The notes: a model not told the origin generated them from the sequence alone. A stretch of 64,000 bases of DNA from Pseudomonas sp. BGr12 (GCF_030272895.1 NZ_JALRNF010000013.1:72726-136725); one strand, 5' to 3'. Shown: positions 17,337-26,393, counted from the stretch's first letter. Numbers and translations are program-made.

Positions 17337-18488
17337 ATGCTGCGCCGCCGCATGCTCATCATGTTGGGTGTTGTCCTGCTGCTTGTACTGATGCTGGGGG
17401 GCTACAAGGCTTTCTCCATCTACCAGCAGGTGCAGATGTTCTCGGCCCCCAAGCCACCGATCAGCGTGGCGGCGACCGAGTCCAGCGAGCGCGTCTGGGA
17501 AAACCGCCTGCCGGCGGTCGGCAGTCTCACGGCCCTGCAAGGGGTCGACCTGAGCCTGGAAAGCGCGGGCACGGTCAAGCGCCTGCAGTTCGAGTCCGGG
17601 CAGAAGGTCAGCAAGGGCCAGCCCTTGCTGCAACTGGACAGCGATGTGGAAACCGCCCTGCTCGGCACCGCCCAGGCCGATCTGGGCCTGGCCCGGGTGG
17701 ATTTCAGCCGCGGCAGCCAACTGGTCGGTAGCCAGGCGATCTCCCGCGGCGAGTACGACCGTCTGAACGCCCAGTTCAAGCGCAGCCAGGCGGTGGTCGA
17801 CCAGCTCAAGGCGGCCCTGGCCAAGAAAAGCATCGAAGCGCCCTTCAGCGGCACCATCGGCATCCGCCAGGTCGACGTTGGCGACTACCTGGCCAGCGGC
17901 ACGGTGATCGCCACCCTGCAGGACCTGAGCAGCCTGTACGTGGACTTCTATGTCGCCGAGCAGCAGATTCCCAGGCTGAGCATCGGCCAGAAGGTCCTGG
18001 CGTCAGTCGCGGCCTATCCCCGGGAGACCTTCCCCGGCACCATCAGCGCCATCAACCCCAAGGTCGACGACAGCACCCGCAACGTCTTGGTCCGCGCGAC
18101 CCTGGGCAACCCTGACGGCAAGTTGCTGCCCGGTATGTTCAGCAGCCTGCAGGTGGTGCTGCCCGATCCACAGCCGCAGGTCGTGGTGCCGGAAAGCGCC
18201 GTGACCTACACCCTGTACGGCAATTCGGTGTACGTGGCCGTGGCGAAAAAGAACGAAGACGGCCAGCCGCAACTCAATGCCGAGGGCAAGCCGGAACTGA
18301 TCGCCGAACGCCGCTTCGTCGAGACCGGCGAGCGTCGCGAGGGCCTGGTGGTCATCAGCAAGGGCCTCAAAGCCGGTGAGCAGGTGGTGACCGCCGGCCA
18401 GCTCAAGCTGACCCAGGGCGCTTCCGTCACCCTCACCCCGGACAAGACCCTGCAACCCCAGGCCAATCACACGTCGCGCGCCAACTGA
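17337..18488 (+). CDS. mexV: RND efflux periplasmic adaptor (MexV-like)
   Basis: A 383-aa membrane fusion protein of a tripartite efflux pump. An N-terminal membrane anchor (residues 6-28) is followed by the lipoyl halves (GTVKRLQFESGQKVSKGQPLLQLD and APFSGTIGIRQVDVGDYL), a short alpha-hairpin and the barrel domain (ATLQDLSSLYVDFYV). It bridges the RND pump MexW and an outer-membrane channel. The AAGGA site at 17323-17327 supports the start. The two-gene set lacks its own outer-membrane channel, as in mexVW, which is known to use OprM. Synteny with the icmP cluster supports the name. Confidence 0.86.
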   Translation: MLRRRMLIMLGVVLLLVLMLGGYKAFSIYQQVQMFSAPKPPISVAATESSERVWENRLPAVGSLTALQGVDLSLESAGTVKRLQFESGQKVSKGQPLLQLDSDVETALLGTAQADLGLARVDFSRGSQLVGSQAISRGEYDRLNAQFKRSQAVVDQLKAALAKKSIEAPFSGTIGIRQVDVGDYLASGTVIATLQDLSSLYVDFYVAEQQIPRLSIGQKVLASVAAYPRETFPGTISAINPKVDDSTRNVLVRATLGNPDGKLLPGMFSSLQVVLPDPQPQVVVPESAVTYTLYGNSVYVAVAKKNEDGQPQLNAEGKPELIAERRFVETGERREGLVVISKGLKAGEQVVTAGQLKLTQGASVTLTPDKTLQPQANHTSRAN

Positions 18489-18501
18489 TCGAGGACAAGT
18501 C

Positions 18502-21500
18502 ATGGCTTTTACCGATCCGTTCATCCGCCGGCCGGTGCTGGCCAGCGTCGTCAGCCTGCTGATCGTGCTGCTGGGCTTCCAGGCCTGGAGCAAGTTGCCC
18601 ATCCGCCAGTACCCGCAGATGGAAAACGCCCTGATCACGGTGACCACTGCCTACCCCGGGGCCAATGCCGAAACCATCCAGGGCTACATCACCCAGCCCA
18701 TGCAGCAGAGCCTGGCCAGCGCCGAGGGCATCGACTACATGACCTCGGTGAGCCGGCAGAATTTTTCGGTAATTTCCGTGTATGCGCGTATCGGCGCCGA
18801 CAGCGACCGGTTGTTCACCGAACTGCTGGCCAAGGCCAACGAGGTCAAGAACAAGCTGCCCCAGGACGCCGAAGACCCGGTGCTGAGCAAGGAGGCCGCC
18901 GACGCCTCGGCGCTGATGTACATCAGCTTCTACAGCGACGCGCTGAGCAACCCGCAGATCACCGACTACCTGTCGCGGGTGATCCAGCCCAAGCTCGCCA
19001 CCCTGCCCGGCATGGCCGAGGCGGAGATTCTCGGCAACCAGCTGTTTGCCATGCGCTTGTGGCTAGACCCGGTGAAACTCGCCGGCTACGGCCTGAGCGC
19101 CAACGAGGTGACCGAGGCCGTCAGGCGCTACAACTTCCTCTCGGCCGCCGGTGAGGTCAAGGGTGAGTACATCGTCACCAGTATCAATGCCACCACCGAG
19201 CTTAAGAACGCCGAAGCCTTCGCCAACATCCCGCTCAAGACCCGTGGCGACAGCCGGGTGCTGCTGGGTGACGTGGCACGGGTCGAGATGGGCGCGGAGA
19301 ACTACGACACAGTCAGCTCGTTCGACGGCATTCCCTCGGTGTACATCGGCATCAAGGCCACGCCGGGGGCCAACCCGCTGGATGTGATCAAGGAGGTACG
19401 CAAGCTGATGCCGGAGCTGGAAAGCCAGCTGCCGCCCAACCTCAAGGCCTCCATCGCCTACGACGCCACCCTGTTCATCCAGGCCTCCATCGACGAGGTG
19501 GTCAAGACCCTGGCCGAGGCAGTGCTGATCGTCATCGTCGTGGTGTTCCTGTTCCTCGGTGCCCTGCGCTCGGTGCTGATCCCGGTGATCACCATTCCCC
19601 TGTCGATGATCGGCGTGCTGTTCTTCATGCAGTTGATGGGCTACTCGCTCAACCTGCTGACCCTGCTGGCGATGGTGTTGGCCATCGGCTTGGTGGTGGA
19701 CGATGCGATCGTGGTGGTGGAGAACATCCACCGCCATATCGAGGAAGGCAAGACGCCGTTCGACGCGGCCCTGGAAGGTGCCAGGGAAATCGCCATGCCG
19801 GTGGTATCGATGACCATCACCCTGGCGGCGGTCTATGCCCCCATCGGCTTCCTCGAGGGGCTGACCGGAGCCTTGTTCAAGGAGTTCGCCCTGACCCTGG
19901 CCGGGGCGGTGATCATTTCCGGCATCGTCGCCCTGACCCTGTCACCGATGATGTGCGCCCTGCTCTTGCGCCACGACTCGAACCCCACGGGCCTGGCCCA
20001 TCGCCTGGACATGCTGTTCGATGGCCTGAAGGTGCGCTACCAGAAGCTGTTGCATGCCACCCTCAACACCCGCCCGGTGGTATTGGTGTTCGCGGTGATC
20101 GTGCTGTGCCTGATTCCGGTGTTCCTGATGTTTACCCGCAACGAGCTGGCGCCAGACGAAGACCAGGGCGTGATCTTCATGATGGCGACCGCGCCACAGC
20201 CGACCAACCTCGACTACCTGAGCACCTACACCGACGAGTTCATCGACATCTTCAAGGCGTTTCCCGAGTACTTTTCCTCGTTCCAGATCAACGGTTTCAA
20301 CGGTGTGCAGTCCGGCATCGGCGGCTTTTTGCTCAAGCCCTGGGGCGAGCGCGAGCGCACCCAGATGGAGTTGCTGCCCCTGGTGCAGAAGCGTCTGGAA
20401 AGCATCAGCGGCCTGCAGATCTTCGGCTTCAACCTGCCGTCGCTGCCGGGCACCAGCGAGGGCCTGCCGTTCCAGTTCGTGATCAACACCCCGAACGACT
20501 ACGAGTCGCTGCTGCAGGTGGCCGAGCGGGTCAAGGAGCGCGCCCAGGCCACGGGCAAGTTCGCCTTCCTCGACATCGACCTGGCCTTCGACAAGCCGGA
20601 AGTGGTGGTCGATATCGACCGGGCCAAGGCGGCGCAGATGGGCGTGTCCATGGATGCCCTGGGCGGCACCCTGGCCACCCTGCTCGGCGAGGCGGAGATC
20701 AACCGCTTCACCATCGACGGCCGCAGCTACAAGGTCATCGCCCAGGTCGAGCGCTTGTACCGGGACAATCCCGACTGGTTGAGCAACTACTACGTGAAGA
20801 ACCAGCAGGGCCAGATGCTGCCGCTGTCGACCCTGATCACCCTCCACGACCGCGCCCGACCGCGCCAGCTCAATCAGTTCCAGCAGCTGAACTCGGCGAT
20901 CATCCAGGGCGTGCCCATGGTCAGCATGGGCGAGGCGCTGGATACCGTGCGCAGCATTGCCCGGGAGGAAGCGCCGGAAGGCTATGCCTTCGACTACGCC
21001 GGTACCGCGCGACAGTACGTGCAGGAGGGTAGCGCGCTGTGGGTGACCTTCGGCCTGGCCCTGGCGATCATCTTCCTGGTGCTGGCGGCCCAGTTCGAGA
21101 GCTTCCGCGATCCGCTGGTAATCCTGGTCACCGTGCCGCTGTCGATCTGCGGGGCGTTGATTCCGCTGTTCCTGGGGATTTCCAGCATGAATATCTACAC
21201 CCAGGTGGGCCTGGTGACCCTGATCGGCCTGATCAGCAAGCACGGCATCCTGGTGGTCGAGTTCGCCAACCAGCTGCGCCTGCAAAAGGGCTTGAGCGCC
21301 CGCGAGGCCGTGGAGGAAGCGGCGGCGATTCGCTTGCGTCCGGTGTTGATGACCACGGCGGCGATGGTCTTCGGCATGGTGCCGCTGATCCTGGCCACCG
21401 GTGCGGGGGCCGTCAGTCGCTTCGACATCGGCACGGTGATCGCCACCGGCATGTCGGTGGGCACCCTGTTCACCCTGTTCGTCCTGCCGTGCGTGTATAC

Positions 21501-21549
21501 CCTGCTGGCGCACGCCGAGCTGCCCAGGCCCCAGGCCCAGGAAGCCTGA
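18502..21549 (+). CDS. mexW: RND multidrug efflux pump (MexW-like)
   Basis: A 1015-aa inner-membrane proton-driven exporter starting MAFTDPFIRRPVLASVVSLL. The TM4 proton-relay motif GLVVDDAIVVVENIHRH contains the paired Asp residues, and FEGLTGALF and SKHGILVVEFANQLR (TM10 Lys region) are present, as in HAE1 RND pumps. Porter-domain length is normal. It starts 13 bases after mexV, with GAGGA upstream, and ends in a bidirectional terminator. Substrates cannot be read from the sequence; P. aeruginosa MexVW exports several antibiotics, which is family knowledge. Confidence 0.92.
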   Translation: MAFTDPFIRRPVLASVVSLLIVLLGFQAWSKLPIRQYPQMENALITVTTAYPGANAETIQGYITQPMQQSLASAEGIDYMTSVSRQNFSVISVYARIGADSDRLFTELLAKANEVKNKLPQDAEDPVLSKEAADASALMYISFYSDALSNPQITDYLSRVIQPKLATLPGMAEAEILGNQLFAMRLWLDPVKLAGYGLSANEVTEAVRRYNFLSAAGEVKGEYIVTSINATTELKNAEAFANIPLKTRGDSRVLLGDVARVEMGAENYDTVSSFDGIPSVYIGIKATPGANPLDVIKEVRKLMPELESQLPPNLKASIAYDATLFIQASIDEVVKTLAEAVLIVIVVVFLFLGALRSVLIPVITIPLSMIGVLFFMQLMGYSLNLLTLLAMVLAIGLVVDDAIVVVENIHRHIEEGKTPFDAALEGAREIAMPVVSMTITLAAVYAPIGFLEGLTGALFKEFALTLAGAVIISGIVALTLSPMMCALLLRHDSNPTGLAHRLDMLFDGLKVRYQKLLHATLNTRPVVLVFAVIVLCLIPVFLMFTRNELAPDEDQGVIFMMATAPQPTNLDYLSTYTDEFIDIFKAFPEYFSSFQINGFNGVQSGIGGFLLKPWGERERTQMELLPLVQKRLESISGLQIFGFNLPSLPGTSEGLPFQFVINTPNDYESLLQVAERVKERAQATGKFAFLDIDLAFDKPEVVVDIDRAKAAQMGVSMDALGGTLATLLGEAEINRFTIDGRSYKVIAQVERLYRDNPDWLSNYYVKNQQGQMLPLSTLITLHDRARPRQLNQFQQLNSAIIQGVPMVSMGEALDTVRSIAREEAPEGYAFDYAGTARQYVQEGSALWVTFGLALAIIFLVLAAQFESFRDPLVILVTVPLSICGALIPLFLGISSMNIYTQVGLVTLIGLISKHGILVVEFANQLRLQKGLSAREAVEEAAAIRLRPVLMTTAAMVFGMVPLILATGAGAVSRFDIGTVIATGMSVGTLFTLFVLPCVYTLLAHAELPRPQAQEA

Positions 21550-21556
21550 AATGCAA

Positions 21557-21581
21557 AAGGCCTCGTTTTCAACGAGGCCTT
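21557..21581. terminator. Bidirectional terminator
   Basis: The inverted repeat AAGGCCTCGTT with loop TTC and AACGAGGCCTT lies between the convergent mexW and the small exported-protein gene. A and T bases flank it, so it can end both transcripts. Confidence 0.85.
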
Positions 21582-21604
21582 CTGGCGTTACCGACGCTTG
21601 AACA

Positions 21605-21832
21605 TCAGCTCTGAGGGCGCAGACCCTGGCTCATGCCGAACAGGAACAGCAACAGGTCCTGGTCGGGCGTGGCCGTTGTCTGGCTCTTCACTACCCGCGG
21701 TGGAGGGCACTGGGCAGCAGAATCAACCTTGCTCAGTACTTGCGGGCGTGGTTCTTCCCAGGCAGCGGCCGCCGCTGTAGCGACTGCCAGTGCCAGAATC
21801 AGAAACAGACCTCGAGCGATTTCTAGTTTCAT
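21605..21832 (-). CDS. Small exported protein of unknown function
   Basis: A 75-aa protein with a clear signal peptide (MKLEIARGLFLILALAVATAA) and a mature part of ~50 residues with one Cys (AAQCPPPRVV) and a hydrophobic end DLLLFLFGMSQGL. Its ATG overlaps the stop of the inaA gene (TAATG), so it is translationally coupled to it. A longer frame from 21895 exists but would lie inside inaA and lack a signal sequence at its start. It is the third gene of the putative ColR-controlled run. No function can be assigned. Confidence 0.72.
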   Translation of the reverse strand: MKLEIARGLFLILALAVATAAAAAWEEPRPQVLSKVDSAAQCPPPRVVKSQTTATPDQDLLLFLFGMSQGLRPQS

Positions 21833-22542
21833 TACTCTAAACCTTTGACAGCGCTGCCAAACGCCACCTTGTAAAAATAGAGCAGCTTTTGCCACTCCGC
21901 GTCATTGAATGACGAATGGCGGCGCAATTGCTTCAGGTCGTTGGCGGCCGCCCGCTGGCAGCTGATGCGCCGCCGACACTTTTCCAGGTCCAGCAGGGCT
22001 ACTTCGGCCCGGGCTTCATCGCCTTCACCAATCACCTTGATGAACACGTGTTTGCCGTACAGGCAACCGTGTTGCCAGTGACCGCGGTGCATGCGCGCCA
22101 GGTTTTGGGCCAGGTCTTCCAGCATCCGCTCGTGCAGTACCGCACTGTAGCGTTCCCGTGCGCCATCGGCGTACCAGCTGTCGCAGTCGACGAAGCCGTC
22201 CAGGGCCTTGCTGACCAACAGGGCGCGCCACTGGTGGTCGGCATCGCGTTCGACCCCGCAGTAAACGATATGGGGCACCCGCACCCCGAGTTGTTCGAAG
22301 CTGTTCAGTGCATCATATTCACGCAACACCGTCGGGCGCCCGAACGGATGCAGGAAGCTGCGGTAGATATGGCCGATCTGGCGCTTGGAGTAGAGCAACT
22401 GACCGCTTTCATCGCTCAGTCGCTGTACTCCGCTTTCCCCGCCTCGACGCTGGTTGGGCTCTTCAACCCATTCACCCTGCTGCTGCCAGAAATGATCGAA
22501 CCGGCTGTTTCCCGTTGCTGATCCTTCGCGCGCTACCGCCAT
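21832..22542 (-). CDS. inaA: InaA-like lipopolysaccharide kinase-family protein
   Basis: A 236-aa protein of the LPS core kinase/WaaP-like family. Visible are the Lys-containing GQLLYSKRQ segment, LREYDALNSFEQLGVRVP, the catalytic-loop-like MHRGHWQHGCLYGKHVFI and LLDLEKCRRR (the DLxK metal-binding block). Close relatives are InaA proteins (PA4378) under ColRS control, thought to act on the cell envelope. It follows the methyltransferase with a 6-base gap and is coupled to the small exported gene downstream. Confidence 0.83.
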   Translation of the reverse strand: MAVAREGSATGNSRFDHFWQQQGEWVEEPNQRRGGESGVQRLSDESGQLLYSKRQIGHIYRSFLHPFGRPTVLREYDALNSFEQLGVRVPHIVYCGVERDADHQWRALLVSKALDGFVDCDSWYADGARERYSAVLHERMLEDLAQNLARMHRGHWQHGCLYGKHVFIKVIGEGDEARAEVALLDLEKCRRRISCQRAAANDLKQLRRHSSFNDAEWQKLLYFYKVAFGSAVKGLE

Positions 22543-22548
22543 GCCCTG

Positions 22549-23229
22549 CTACCCCTTACGCAATACGTATACTCGCCACATGGCATAGAACGGCAAGAAG
22601 TCCAATCGTTCCTGAATCCGGAAACCGGCAGCCTGGAATTCTTCCTCGACCGTTGCAGCCGGTAACACAAAGCGATTCTGGTAACCGACTTCTCCGGTTT
22701 TCTCAAAACGGCGTTGTTCGAGCTTCTTGCGCCGCCATGCCTTGAAGTTGCCATCCACCCACAGCGACAGGATAACGCTATCGCGCGTAACTCGTTGAAA
22801 TTCCGAAAGAAGTGTCTTGCGGTGTGCCGCATCGCCAATATGGTGCATCAGGCGCATGCAGAAAATACTGTCTACCGAGTTATCAGGCAGATCGATGGCA
22901 AAGGCAGAAGTTTGCAAGGTCCGTACCCGCTCGACGATATGCGCCGGCTGGGATTTGGTGGCGGTTTCCAGCATGGCCTCGGAGTTGTCCGCGCCGATGA
23001 TCACCCGGTTGGGTTTTTCGGCCAGCAAGGGCCAGAAGCGACCGGCGCCACAAGGCAGGTCCAGCACCAGTCCTGGCTCGCCGACCAGCGCCAGGGCACG
23101 GCGGGCGAGTTGTTCGTCGCGCTGGTGCGACAGGCGACGGGACATCCCGTCCTGGTGCTTGAGGAAGTATTCCTGGGCGTGCTGCTGGTCGTACTTTTCG
23201 GAAAATTCGAGTTTGATGGGGCTACGCAT
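22549..23229 (-). CDS. Class I SAM-dependent methyltransferase
   Basis: A 226-aa protein with the SAM-binding motif VLDLPCGAGRF near residue 55, GADNSEAML (acidic residue of motif II) and VDSIFCMRLMHHIGD (motif III/IV). A membrane- or lipid-directed role is suggested by context rather than motif. AGGAGA lies before the ATG at 23229. It is the first gene of a run with inaA and a small exported protein; a ColR-like box lies ~70 bases upstream. It matches PA4379/PP_0903, a known ColRS-regulon gene, by position. Confidence 0.85.
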   Translation of the reverse strand: MRSPIKLEFSEKYDQQHAQEYFLKHQDGMSRRLSHQRDEQLARRALALVGEPGLVLDLPCGAGRFWPLLAEKPNRVIIGADNSEAMLETATKSQPAHIVERVRTLQTSAFAIDLPDNSVDSIFCMRLMHHIGDAAHRKTLLSEFQRVTRDSVILSLWVDGNFKAWRRKKLEQRRFEKTGEVGYQNRFVLPAATVEEEFQAAGFRIQERLDFLPFYAMWRVYVLRKG

Positions 23230-23295
23230 GGTGCATCTCCTGACTCCAATCCCCCCACGATAAGGAGGCGATCGTTGGCGTCAGGTCATACAAAT

Positions 23296-23311
23296 GTGAA
23301 AAATTTGTTAG
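23296..23311 (-). promoter_or_regulatory. Candidate ColR-binding site upstream of the methyltransferase operon
   Basis: On the minus strand it reads CTAACAAATTTTTCAC, matching the recalled ColR consensus (T/C)(T/C)NA(C/G)NN(T/C)TTTTTCAC at all but one position. It precedes the methyltransferase gene by ~65 bases. Confidence 0.6.
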
Positions 23312-23364
23312 TACGGGATTTAACGTTACAAGACATTACCAGAGCGGAAGGCCTCCCCTGGCCT

Positions 23365-24663
23365 TCACTCCGGTTCTGGCAGGCATTCCGGGCCATGGGT
23401 GAGGTCGACGTGGAAGCGACAGCCATGGGGCACCATGGCCGTCAGGCCGACTGTCCAGCCCTGGTCGTCGCAGATTCGCTGCACCAGTGACAAGCCCAGG
23501 CCAAGGCCTTCACCACGGCGTTCGTCACCGCGTACGAACGGTCGGAACATGGCTTCGCGCTGCTCTTCGGGAATGCCCACGCCACTGTCCTCGACCAGGA
23601 AACCGGCCGGCTCCAGGGTCAGGCGGATGAACCCGTAGTCGGTGTAGTGTGCTGCGTTACGCAGCAGGTTGCCCATCACCGCCTGCAGGAAGGTGGCGTT
23701 GTAAAGCGTCCTCGAACCCGCCCCTGGTTGGTAGATCAAGGTCAGGCCCTTCTGCTCGATGGTGTCACGCCAGACGCTGATCAGATCGTCGGCCACTTCC
23801 TTCATGGTCGCCCGCGATGCCACTGCGCCCTGGTCGCGTTGGGCACGGGCCAGCATCAGGAAGGTCTTGACCAGTTCCTGCATCTCCTCGGTGGCCCTGG
23901 CAATACGTTCGACCTGGGCACGGGCGCGGGTATCGATGTTCGGGTTAACCAGCAACAGCTCGCAGGAACTGGCCAGGACCATCAAGGGTGTGCGCAATTC
24001 ATGGCTGACATCACTGGTGAACAGGCGCTCGCGGGTCAGGGCATCGCGCAGGCGCCCGAGGGTATCGTCGAAGGCCACGGCCAGCTGGCCGACCTCGTCG
24101 TCGGCGTAGTCCGGTGCCAGGGGCGGCGCCAGGCCCAGTAACTGGTCGCGATGTCGCACCTGACGGGCCAGGCGGATCACCGGCGCCATTACCCTTCGCG
24201 CCAGCACCCAGCCGAGGAACACCGCCAAGGCCAGGCTGAGGACGAAACCCACTACCACGATCGCGAACAGCACCCGCTCGCGCTCTTCGAAGTCACTCTG
24301 GTCCTGCAGCAGGACATAGCGCCGCCCATCCACCACCTCGACCATGGCGTGGTAGGACAGCTGCTCGCGAAACACCTCATGGAAGCCCGGTGTCAGGTGG
24401 CGCAAGTCCTTGGGCAATTCGAAATCGTCGCGCCCGCCGCTGTAATAGAACAACTGGTCCGGTCGCGGGCGATGGCTCCAGTCGCTGACGCTGTCCATGC
24501 GCAGCAGGCGCTGTAGGTCGCCGCCCAGTACCGCCGAAATCAGGCGCTCCTCCACCAGGTGCACGGTGGCGACGATGCCGAACGCGAAAGCGCCGGCCAC
24601 CAGCGCGCTCATCAAGGCAAAGGCGATGATGATCCGCTGGGCAAGGCTCTGCTTAAACTCCAT
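23365..24663 (-). CDS. colS: Sensor histidine kinase ColS
   Basis: A 432-aa inner-membrane kinase. There are two membrane segments (about residues 12-34 and 132-156) around a ~100-residue periplasmic loop rich in acidic residues (GFHEVFREQ, FEERER). Then come HAMP, the HisKA motif DVSHELRTPLMVLASS (His about 225), and the HATPase boxes LLRNAAHYTD, VEDSGVGIP and GLGLSLVQRICD. ColS in P. putida senses excess zinc, iron and similar metals. It overlaps colR by 11 bases (24653-24663), so the two are coupled. Confidence 0.93.
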   Translation of the reverse strand: MEFKQSLAQRIIIAFALMSALVAGAFAFGIVATVHLVEERLISAVLGGDLQRLLRMDSVSDWSHRPRPDQLFYYSGGRDDFELPKDLRHLTPGFHEVFREQLSYHAMVEVVDGRRYVLLQDQSDFEERERVLFAIVVVGFVLSLALAVFLGWVLARRVMAPVIRLARQVRHRDQLLGLAPPLAPDYADDEVGQLAVAFDDTLGRLRDALTRERLFTSDVSHELRTPLMVLASSCELLLVNPNIDTRARAQVERIARATEEMQELVKTFLMLARAQRDQGAVASRATMKEVADDLISVWRDTIEQKGLTLIYQPGAGSRTLYNATFLQAVMGNLLRNAAHYTDYGFIRLTLEPAGFLVEDSGVGIPEEQREAMFRPFVRGDERRGEGLGLGLSLVQRICDDQGWTVGLTAMVPHGCRFHVDLTHGPECLPEPE

Positions 24664-25336
24664 CGCGGCCCTCGGCCAGGCGGTAGCCGACGCCGTGGAC
24701 GGTATGCAGCAGGGGTTTGTCGAACGGCTTGTCGATCACCTGGCGCAGCTGGTGCACATGACTGCGCAGACTGTCGCTGTCGGGGCAATCGTCACCCCAG
24801 AGCGCCTCTTCAAGCACTTCGCGGCGCAACACGTGGGGGCTCTTCTGCATCAATACCGCCAGCAGCTTCAAGCCGACCGGGTTGAGCTTGAGCATCTTGC
24901 CGTCGCGGGTCACTTCGAGGGTATCGAGGTCGTAGCTCAGGTCGCTGACTTGCAAGGTGCGCCGTCCACCGCCCTGGGCACGACGCAGCACCGCCTCGAT
25001 GCGCGCCGCCAGTTCCGACAGGGCAAAGGGCTTGAGCAGGTAGTCGTCGGCACCGGAACGAAAGCCCTGCAGGCGGTCATCGAGCTGGTCGCGGGCGGTG
25101 AGCATGATCACCGGGGTATCCCGCCGGGCGTCCTCACGCAGGCGTTTGCACAGGGTATAGCCGTCGATGCCCGGGAGCATGATGTCGAGCACGATCAGGT
25201 CGTAATGCTCGGTGGCGGCCAGGTGCAGCCCCGACAGGCCGTCCTGGGCGCAGTCCACCGTGTAGCCCTTCAGGCCCAGGTAGTCGGCCAGGTTGGCGAG
25301 GATATCGCGGTTGTCTTCAACCAGTAGGATTCGCAT
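24653..25336 (-). CDS. colR: Response regulator ColR (OmpR/PhoB family)
   Basis: A 227-aa regulator: receiver domain with phosphoacceptor Asp51 (VLDIMLPGIDG), conserved acidic pair EDN at 7-9, Thr (MLTARD) and Lys (LLKPF), then a winged-helix DNA-binding domain with HVHQLRQVIDKPF and VHGVGYRL. The start at 25336 has GGAG upstream; the frame runs further upstream without signal for a longer protein. ColR controls envelope genes. Its candidate binding sites flank the locus on both sides. Confidence 0.93.
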   Translation of the reverse strand: MRILLVEDNRDILANLADYLGLKGYTVDCAQDGLSGLHLAATEHYDLIVLDIMLPGIDGYTLCKRLREDARRDTPVIMLTARDQLDDRLQGFRSGADDYLLKPFALSELAARIEAVLRRAQGGGRRTLQVSDLSYDLDTLEVTRDGKMLKLNPVGLKLLAVLMQKSPHVLRREVLEEALWGDDCPDSDSLRSHVHQLRQVIDKPFDKPLLHTVHGVGYRLAEGRDGV

Positions 25337-25429
25337 GGAGTTCTCCTGTCCAGGGCTTTTGCCTGCTTGGCAGGCGCAGCTTACGGCCATCGACCGCGCA
25401 CGGCTAGGCCAGCGCCGCTTTATTGCAGG

Positions 25430-25445
25430 TTAACGTTTTTTTCAC
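25430..25445 (+). promoter_or_regulatory. Candidate ColR-binding site upstream of the PAP2 gene
   Basis: TTAACGTTTTTTTCAC matches the recalled ColR consensus at every specified position. It lies 78 bases before the PAP2 start and 94 bases upstream of colR on the other strand, facing the PAP2 gene. Confidence 0.68.
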
Positions 25446-25523
25446 CCGAGCTTCACGGACAAGCGATGGCGCCTGGTCGAAAATCGCCGGTCGCAACCGC
25501 CCATCGACCAGTCTGGACCTGCC

Positions 25524-26288
25524 ATGCCTTTACCTTCCACCTCCCGCCCGCTCAACCTCTGGGTTGCCCTGGGTATCCCCGCGCTGACTGCCCTGACCCT
25601 GATTCTGCTCGAGCTCACCTCGCTGGACATGGACCTGGCCAGGTTGATGTTCGATCCGGTGGCCGGCCAGTTCATTGGTCGCCACAGCTATTTCCTCGAA
25701 GATATCCTGCATGATCGCGCCAAACAGGCGGTGATCGTGCTTGGCCTGGGCGCTATTGTGGCATTCGCTTCCAGCTTCTTCTGGCAACGCCTGAAGAACT
25801 GGCGCCGGGAGCTGGGGTATCTGGTCATGGCCATGGCGATTTCCACCAGCTTCGTCACCCCGCTCAAGGCGGTCACCGCGGTGCAATGCCCCTGGAGCCT
25901 TCAGGAGTTTGGCGGCAAGGAAACCTACAGCGAACTGCTGAGCCCGCGCCCGGCGACCGACAAACCAGGGCGTTGCTGGCCTGGTGGCCATGCGGCCACC
26001 GGTTTTACCTTGTTCGCCCTGTTCTTCGCCCTGCGTGATCGTCGCCCGCGCCTGGCCCGTGCCGCCCTGCTGTTTGCGTTCGGCCTGGGTATGGTGTTTT
26101 CGGTGGGACGCATGCTGCAAGGCGCGCATTTCTTTTCCCACAACGTGTGGACGGCGGTGTTCTGCTGGTTGATCAGCCTGGGTTGTTACTACGGGGTGTT
26201 GTACCGCAAACCTGTAGGAGCGGCGGTGCGACGACTCGACTTGCCTAGCGATGAGGCCAGCACAGCCCGTACATCTGCTGCAGTCTGA
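25524..26288 (+). CDS. PAP2-family membrane phosphatase
   Basis: A 254-aa inner-membrane phosphatase with about six hydrophobic segments. The second PAP2 motif is present as PGGHAATG, and the third as GRMLQGAHFFSH, keeping Arg and His but ending in His where many members have Asp. The first motif (KX6RP) reads KAVTAVQCP and is degenerate. Adjacent to colR and preceded by a strong ColR-like site, it matches PP_0900, a ColRS target. It probably acts on lipid phosphates. The last ~26 residues are encoded by REP-like repeat sequence (from 26211) and may be an added tail. Confidence 0.82.
   Translation: MPLPSTSRPLNLWVALGIPALTALTLILLELTSLDMDLARLMFDPVAGQFIGRHSYFLEDILHDRAKQAVIVLGLGAIVAFASSFFWQRLKNWRRELGYLVMAMAISTSFVTPLKAVTAVQCPWSLQEFGGKETYSELLSPRPATDKPGRCWPGGHAATGFTLFALFFALRDRRPRLARAALLFAFGLGMVFSVGRMLQGAHFFSHNVWTAVFCWLISLGCYYGVLYRKPVGAAVRRLDLPSDEASTARTSAAV
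26211..26256 (+). repeat. REP-like repeat inside the PAP2 3' end
   Basis: CCTGTAGGAGCGGCGGTGCG, followed by GACGACTCGACTTGCC and a GCGATG-type end, resembles a second repeat family common in P. fluorescens-type genomes. It lies in frame in the PAP2 coding sequence. Confidence 0.5.
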
Positions 26289-26310
26289 AACACGACTGCC
26301 CTGGTGGCCG

Positions 26311-26334
26311 ATCGCGGGGCAAGCCCGCTCCCAC
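26311..26334 (+). repeat. Single REP
   Basis: One copy of ATCGCGGGGCAAGCCCGCTC followed by CCAC between the PAP2 gene and the groEL terminator. No facing partner is visible. Confidence 0.88.
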
Positions 26335-26340
26335 ATAGGC

Positions 26341-26376
26341 AAAAAAAAAGCCCCGCACTAGGCGGGGCTTTTTCTC
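26341..26376 (-). terminator. Intrinsic terminator after groEL
   Basis: GCCCCGC/GCGGGGC stem with a four-base loop, flanked by runs of A and T, sits between groEL (minus) and the PAP2 gene (plus), converging. It can terminate both strands. Confidence 0.92.
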
Positions 26377-26393
26377 AAGCGGACAAGGCTGGC

